Part shown: one piece after another, positions 60,265-64,000 of the stretch
Position numbering within the stretch: the first letter of the stretch is position 1
Layout of the letters: each line of letters starts with the position of its first letter
Origin: Chinchilla lanigera
Lineage: Eukaryota > Chordata > Mammalia > Rodentia > Chinchillidae
NCBI RefSeq assembly: GCF_000276665.1
Contig: NW_004955463.1
Coordinates: forward strand, 8,610,816 to 8,674,815
Direction of reading: 5' to 3'
Length of the DNA: 64,000 nt
The notes under the pieces: model-generated
Seen by the model: only the letters and a program-made list of their open reading frames with translations
The model's database searches: none
Told to the model about the DNA's origin: nothing
Position numbers and translations under genes: made by a program

Positions 60265-62230
60265 ATTCTTCATTAAGTAAATTGAAAAAGATTAGACAAA
60301 AACGTGTCTGCAAGATTTCATGCTGTGGGGTGATGAGGGAGATGAGAAAAATTAATGGTTTTAAATGGTCATGACTACAAAGTTGTTTTTAAAAAGCTAT
60401 GTTCTCAAAGAGAACAAAATTGTGAAACCCAGTGTGCATGAATATAGGAATGCATTTTCACAGAGAGGCCATGGGCACTCTCATTATATGAATTTGGCAT
60501 TTTAGGATATACCTAAGCTTTATCTATGATTATATATTCATTCCCTTGTCACCCTTTAACCAAACTGTTTGGCCTCACGATGCCATGATGTAACTGTATT
60601 AGAACTCTGTGATTCAGTCTTTCACTTCCTGAGGGTTAGTTGAGTGGTCTGTTAACACTTTCCTTTTATTTACCCCTGCACAGCTAATCTGAACTTGAAA
60701 AACCAATTCCTTTCTCTTATATATTTGTGCATCTTCTTTAAACTTCTGTTTTCTTCATCTCACATCCATCTATTTCCTGGTTACTTCAGAAAAATATTTT
60801 CTCCCACCACTTTGTGATCTATTCCATCTTATCTCTCTTCTAGTGACCATAAAATAAGATTTGCCATGAACAAATGTTTGGATGGTCCAAGAAACACTTT
60901 TAAGTGGCAATAAGGAACGAATACCACATTTTTCAGTCAGAATATTAGAAAATGTTTTGCATTGTAGAAGATGGTTTCTCCCTTTTAAAATATGTCTTAT
61001 ACTTTATAAATTACCTAACATTTCGGGGAACTGTATTTATATTCAGAAAACATAAAAAGATGCCTTGCAGATTATGGAATGGCTTACCCTCAGAGAGGTA
61101 TTTGAGTACCACACACTTAACGTAAAGGTGAGCTACTTATCATTTTCTCATGTCTCCTTGAAATATTTTGGAAACTTCACAGAATACTTCTAGATGAGGG
61201 CCAGAAGTGAGACACAGGAGGAGAAGGTATTTAAAAATATTAAAGAATGAGACATCCTAGATTTTTCCATCTGACATGTGTGAGGTGATTGTGAGTACAA
61301 TACTAGTAAAGTGCTCTTTGGATGTGAACAGGCAGCATATGGAGGTAGTAAAAGAATACACGTGGAAGACTCCAGGTGTGAACCTGCCAGTCTCACAAAC
61401 AGTGAGCATCCCTGACTACTTAACTCACCCATGGCGGGCTCCTGGGTCAGCACATCTAATGAGACTTCTGGTCTCCTGCTGGCTGTCCTCATTGGTTACT
61501 TCCTTCCTGATTTTTGGCCTTCTCTTGTAGACTACTTGCAGTCATAGAGTGACAGCTGACCAGATGCCTGTTTGACTTTAAGATGGATGCAGTGGGTAGA
61601 TACCTCCCTCCCTTTTTTGCAGGAATATGCTGGAATGACAAACCTTCTTCCTCCAGGGGTTAGAGGAAATAGGATCAAGCATTTCAGCAAGGAGAAAAGT
61701 GGGGAGTTACTTTCCTGGATCTCTGCCCTTGGCTTGGGGGAGACCAAATTGTAGATTGCAAAATATAAGCTGTCCCTGAATACCACTGTATCTTCTTTCT
61801 CAAGCTTGCAGGGTGATTGCAAAAGACACAGAAAGTAAACACTGCCATGAACACACAGGATAACAAATTGTAAGAAAGCAACAGAGTAGGTGTTTTACTT
61901 GAACTTAAATTATTAGATCCAAACATTCATAGTCTTTCCTTCCAAAATGCCAAAATGCTGAAGAGCTTTGTTTTCTGGTATCATGAGTTGAATACAAACC
62001 TCTTTATATTTATAATTTCGGTTAGGGAAAGTGGGAAAGAATTCTTCATTTCTCACCCAAACAAATAGTAACTTATCTCATAAGGATTTATCTCATAAAG
62101 CTTCATTTTTTATTAGAAAGACAGAAAGATAAATGGACATGTGCTTTGATTAAATTAGTGAATTTGTGAGATATCTCTAATAGTATAGGGCCTGGAACAT
62201 AGTATATGCTCACAAAGAAATCTGCTTAGG
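60265..62230. other. Unassigned DNA
   Basis: No gene recognised. Frames at 61190-61530 and 61532-61822 on both strands lack any family signature. Confidence 0.45.
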
Positions 62231-62241
62231 AGATAGGGTTC

Positions 62242-62412
62242 ATATGTATGTATATATATATATATATATGTATGTCTTTGAGATAAGGACTTGCTATGTA
62301 GTTTTGACTGAACTCACTATGTCACTTAGGCTGGCCTTGAACTCACAATGATTCACCTGCCTCAGCCTCCCAACTACTGAGATTACACGTATTCACCACC
62401 ACACCCAGCGAA
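62242..62412 (-). mobile_element. B1 SINE with TA-rich tail
   Basis: Minus strand: 'GCTGGGTGTGGTGGTGAATA', 'CGTGTAATCTCAGTAGTTGG', 'GAGGCAGGTGAATCATTGTG'. The 3' tail is a (TA)n/(TATG) microsatellite at 62245-62275. Flanked by an 11-bp target duplication 'agatagggttc' (62231-62241 and 62413-62423). Confidence 0.92.
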
Positions 62413-62454
62413 AGATAGGGTTCTAATCCCAGATAGAGAAGTGTTTATTCTTTC

Positions 62455-62525
62455 TAGGACACCGTTTCCTTGTTTGTAAAATAAGAATTATTAATAAAGA
62501 TTATATATCGTGTCCTATCTACATA
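62455..62525 (+). repeat. MIR-type fragment
   Basis: 'ccgtttccttgtttgtaaaa' and 'taagaattattaataaagat' resemble the MIR motif 'gtttcctcatctgtaaaatg'. Short and diverged. Confidence 0.45.
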
Positions 62526-62589
62526 ATAAGATAACCAAGGTAATACTAAATTACAATCCATGGTAGGGGCCCCTTTGGTTTAGCTGTGT

Positions 62590-62700
62590 CCACATTCTTT
62601 GAGGATAGTCACTACTGCTTCAGTCCAGATCAGCACAGCGTTCCACCCCCAACTCAGTGCCTTGTCTGTAGCAGGTGCTTAGTAAATATTTATTGAACCC
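62590..62700 (+). repeat. L2 LINE 3' end
   Basis: 'ttctttgaggatagtcacta', 'cagtgccttgtctgtagcag' and 'gtgcttagtaaatatttatt' then 'gaaccc' match the terminal L2 motif. Confidence 0.65.
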
Positions 62701-63679
62701 ATGTTGTTTGTATTCAAAGAAAATGTTTAACCTTTCACTCTTCCTGCCTCCCTTTCTTGATCCTGTGCCCACTGTCAATGTCCCAAGATCCCCTGGGATG
62801 GTTCAAGTCATCCAAACGTTGTTTTTTCCTGATACAGGGAAATGGAATTTAGGGTTGTTTTAGGGAAAATGTTTCACATTAGTTGACCCATTGCGGGTGG
62901 GTACCCCTTGCCACTTCACAATGCATACACACAATTCTTTTCTTCCCCTTTTCCTGGCTTTGAAACACTACTCTAGTTCAAAGTCTGGTCACTTCTCTAG
63001 AAATACAGGGAGTCCACGTAATTAGGAATCAGTGAAACCCAGCAGGGCTTGTAAAACCTCTAGGCAAGTTTCAAGGGACCCACAAACTCTGATACTGCAC
63101 GAAATGTAAGTGCTTTTTATGGAAAGAGGATTGATTGGTTTTTTTTATCATATTCTTTAAGGATACTTTTACCTGTAGACGTTTCATATCTACTCTACTA
63201 AATGAGTAAATCGTCATGTAGAAAATCCTGCACTCTCCCCTTAGTGATTTCTTCAATCTCTTTAAAGTCTTTCATAAAACAATGAAGATGCCCACTTTAT
63301 TTTCCAGACCAGTGTAAGTGTGTACCACGCACCTGTCTATCTGCAGGGACCCACACGTGAATTGTCCAGGCCTGGGAAGCCATGGCTTATTTCCACCAGC
63401 CACACCCTCTCCATATTTCCATGTGCTTGCTGTTGTACTACTTTGACAATGAGCTGATAAATCATCCTCTTATAAAAGATGACTTGTGAAAAATTGATGG
63501 TTTTAGTTCAGTGACCTTGGCATATGTATTTATGTCAAAGATAATGATCGTGCCAAAGTAGAGGCCCATTTTAGAGAATAGTGAAAAAAAGGAGAGATAT
63601 AGTGACTGCGTAAGTGGGACTACATAAAGGTTGGGGCTCACTCCTGGGACTGCTGGGAATATACTCCAGAAATTGAGGA
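62701..63679. other. Unassigned DNA
   Basis: Nothing recognised. Confidence 0.5.
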
Positions 63680-63775
63680 AGTGCTTTAGCCCTTTTGGGC
63701 TTTATTATCTCATTGGCCAGTGAAGTTGGACAGGATTATCTGGAATCTTCCAGCTTCTGTCCCTAAAATGTGATT
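63680..63775 (+). repeat. MIR-type SINE with 3' extension
   Basis: 'gggctttattatctcattgg', 'gaagttggacaggattatct' and 'ggaatcttccagcttctgtc' follow the MIR-like 'gttggactagatgatctcta / aggtcccttccagctct' pattern. Confidence 0.5.
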
Positions 63776-63944
63776 TACATTGGCTGTGTTAGTCAAGTTC
63801 CGGTAAGTTTAAAGCCCTAAAAGCTCAAAATTTTCTCACTTAACAAGCAAAAGTTTGAAAACTGAACCAATAGAAATATTAGAAAACAGTCATTTTAGTG
63901 AACAGAAATACTGAGTATATTTCCTTAAGAGAAACTAAATTCTG

Positions 63945-64000
63945 ATTTTTTTGTTTGTTTGTTTGTTTTTTTGTTTTTTCTCCAGTACCGGGAACTGAAC
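63945..64000 (-). mobile_element. ID SINE cut by the window end
   Basis: A T/G-rich reversed tail followed by 'ctccagtaccgggaactgaa', identical in layout to the 3' half of the ID copy at 45712-45823. The rest lies beyond the window. Confidence 0.85.

Overview
This is AT-rich, CpG-poor mammalian nuclear DNA built almost entirely from interspersed repeats. I find no convincing protein-coding gene. The repeat mix points to a rodent: B1 (7SL-derived) SINEs, ID-type tRNA-derived SINEs, one fused B1-dID SINE, MT/MST-like MaLR LTRs, LINE-1, and old MIR, L2 and hAT relics. The abundant ID copies with a 'GCGCCTGCCTGGCAA' core and the B1-dID fusion suggest a non-muroid rodent (beaver, squirrel or springhare side of the tree). 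I cannot fix the species from sequence alone. The window reads as intergenic or deep intronic.

Layout. 0-10 kb: LTR relics, a MIR, a B1 and an ID. About 9.9-16.9 kb: a nearly full-length minus-strand L1 with ORF1 and ORF2 remains and a probable 5' UTR, interrupted by an ID SINE flanked by perfect 16-bp target duplications. 17-28 kb: unassigned AT-rich DNA, L2/MIR, a rodent MaLR LTR, and a polyA-tailed repeat I do not recognise (25.2 kb). 28.1 kb: a 150-N gap inside a CA microsatellite. 28.3-32.3 kb: a second minus-strand L1 invaded by an 893-bp LTR-like element. It is joined at its 5' end directly to a U6 snRNA pseudogene in the same orientation. 33-64 kb: ID, B1, MIR, L2, MaLR and hAT copies, several recent-looking local duplications (40.2/40.8, 50.4 and 60.0 kb), and a second copy of the unknown repeat (44.0 kb).

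There is no operon-like or pathway logic here. The content is a history of retrotransposition. The observations most worth a second look are the unrecognised polyA-tailed repeat with an internal ~160-bp duplication (two copies), the U6-L1 chimera, the 51-bp nearly perfect inverted repeat at 40.17/40.84 kb, and the internally repetitive LTR-like element at 29.2-30.1 kb. Repeat names are from memory of consensus sequences, without a database search. Boundaries are approximate unless target-site duplications are stated.
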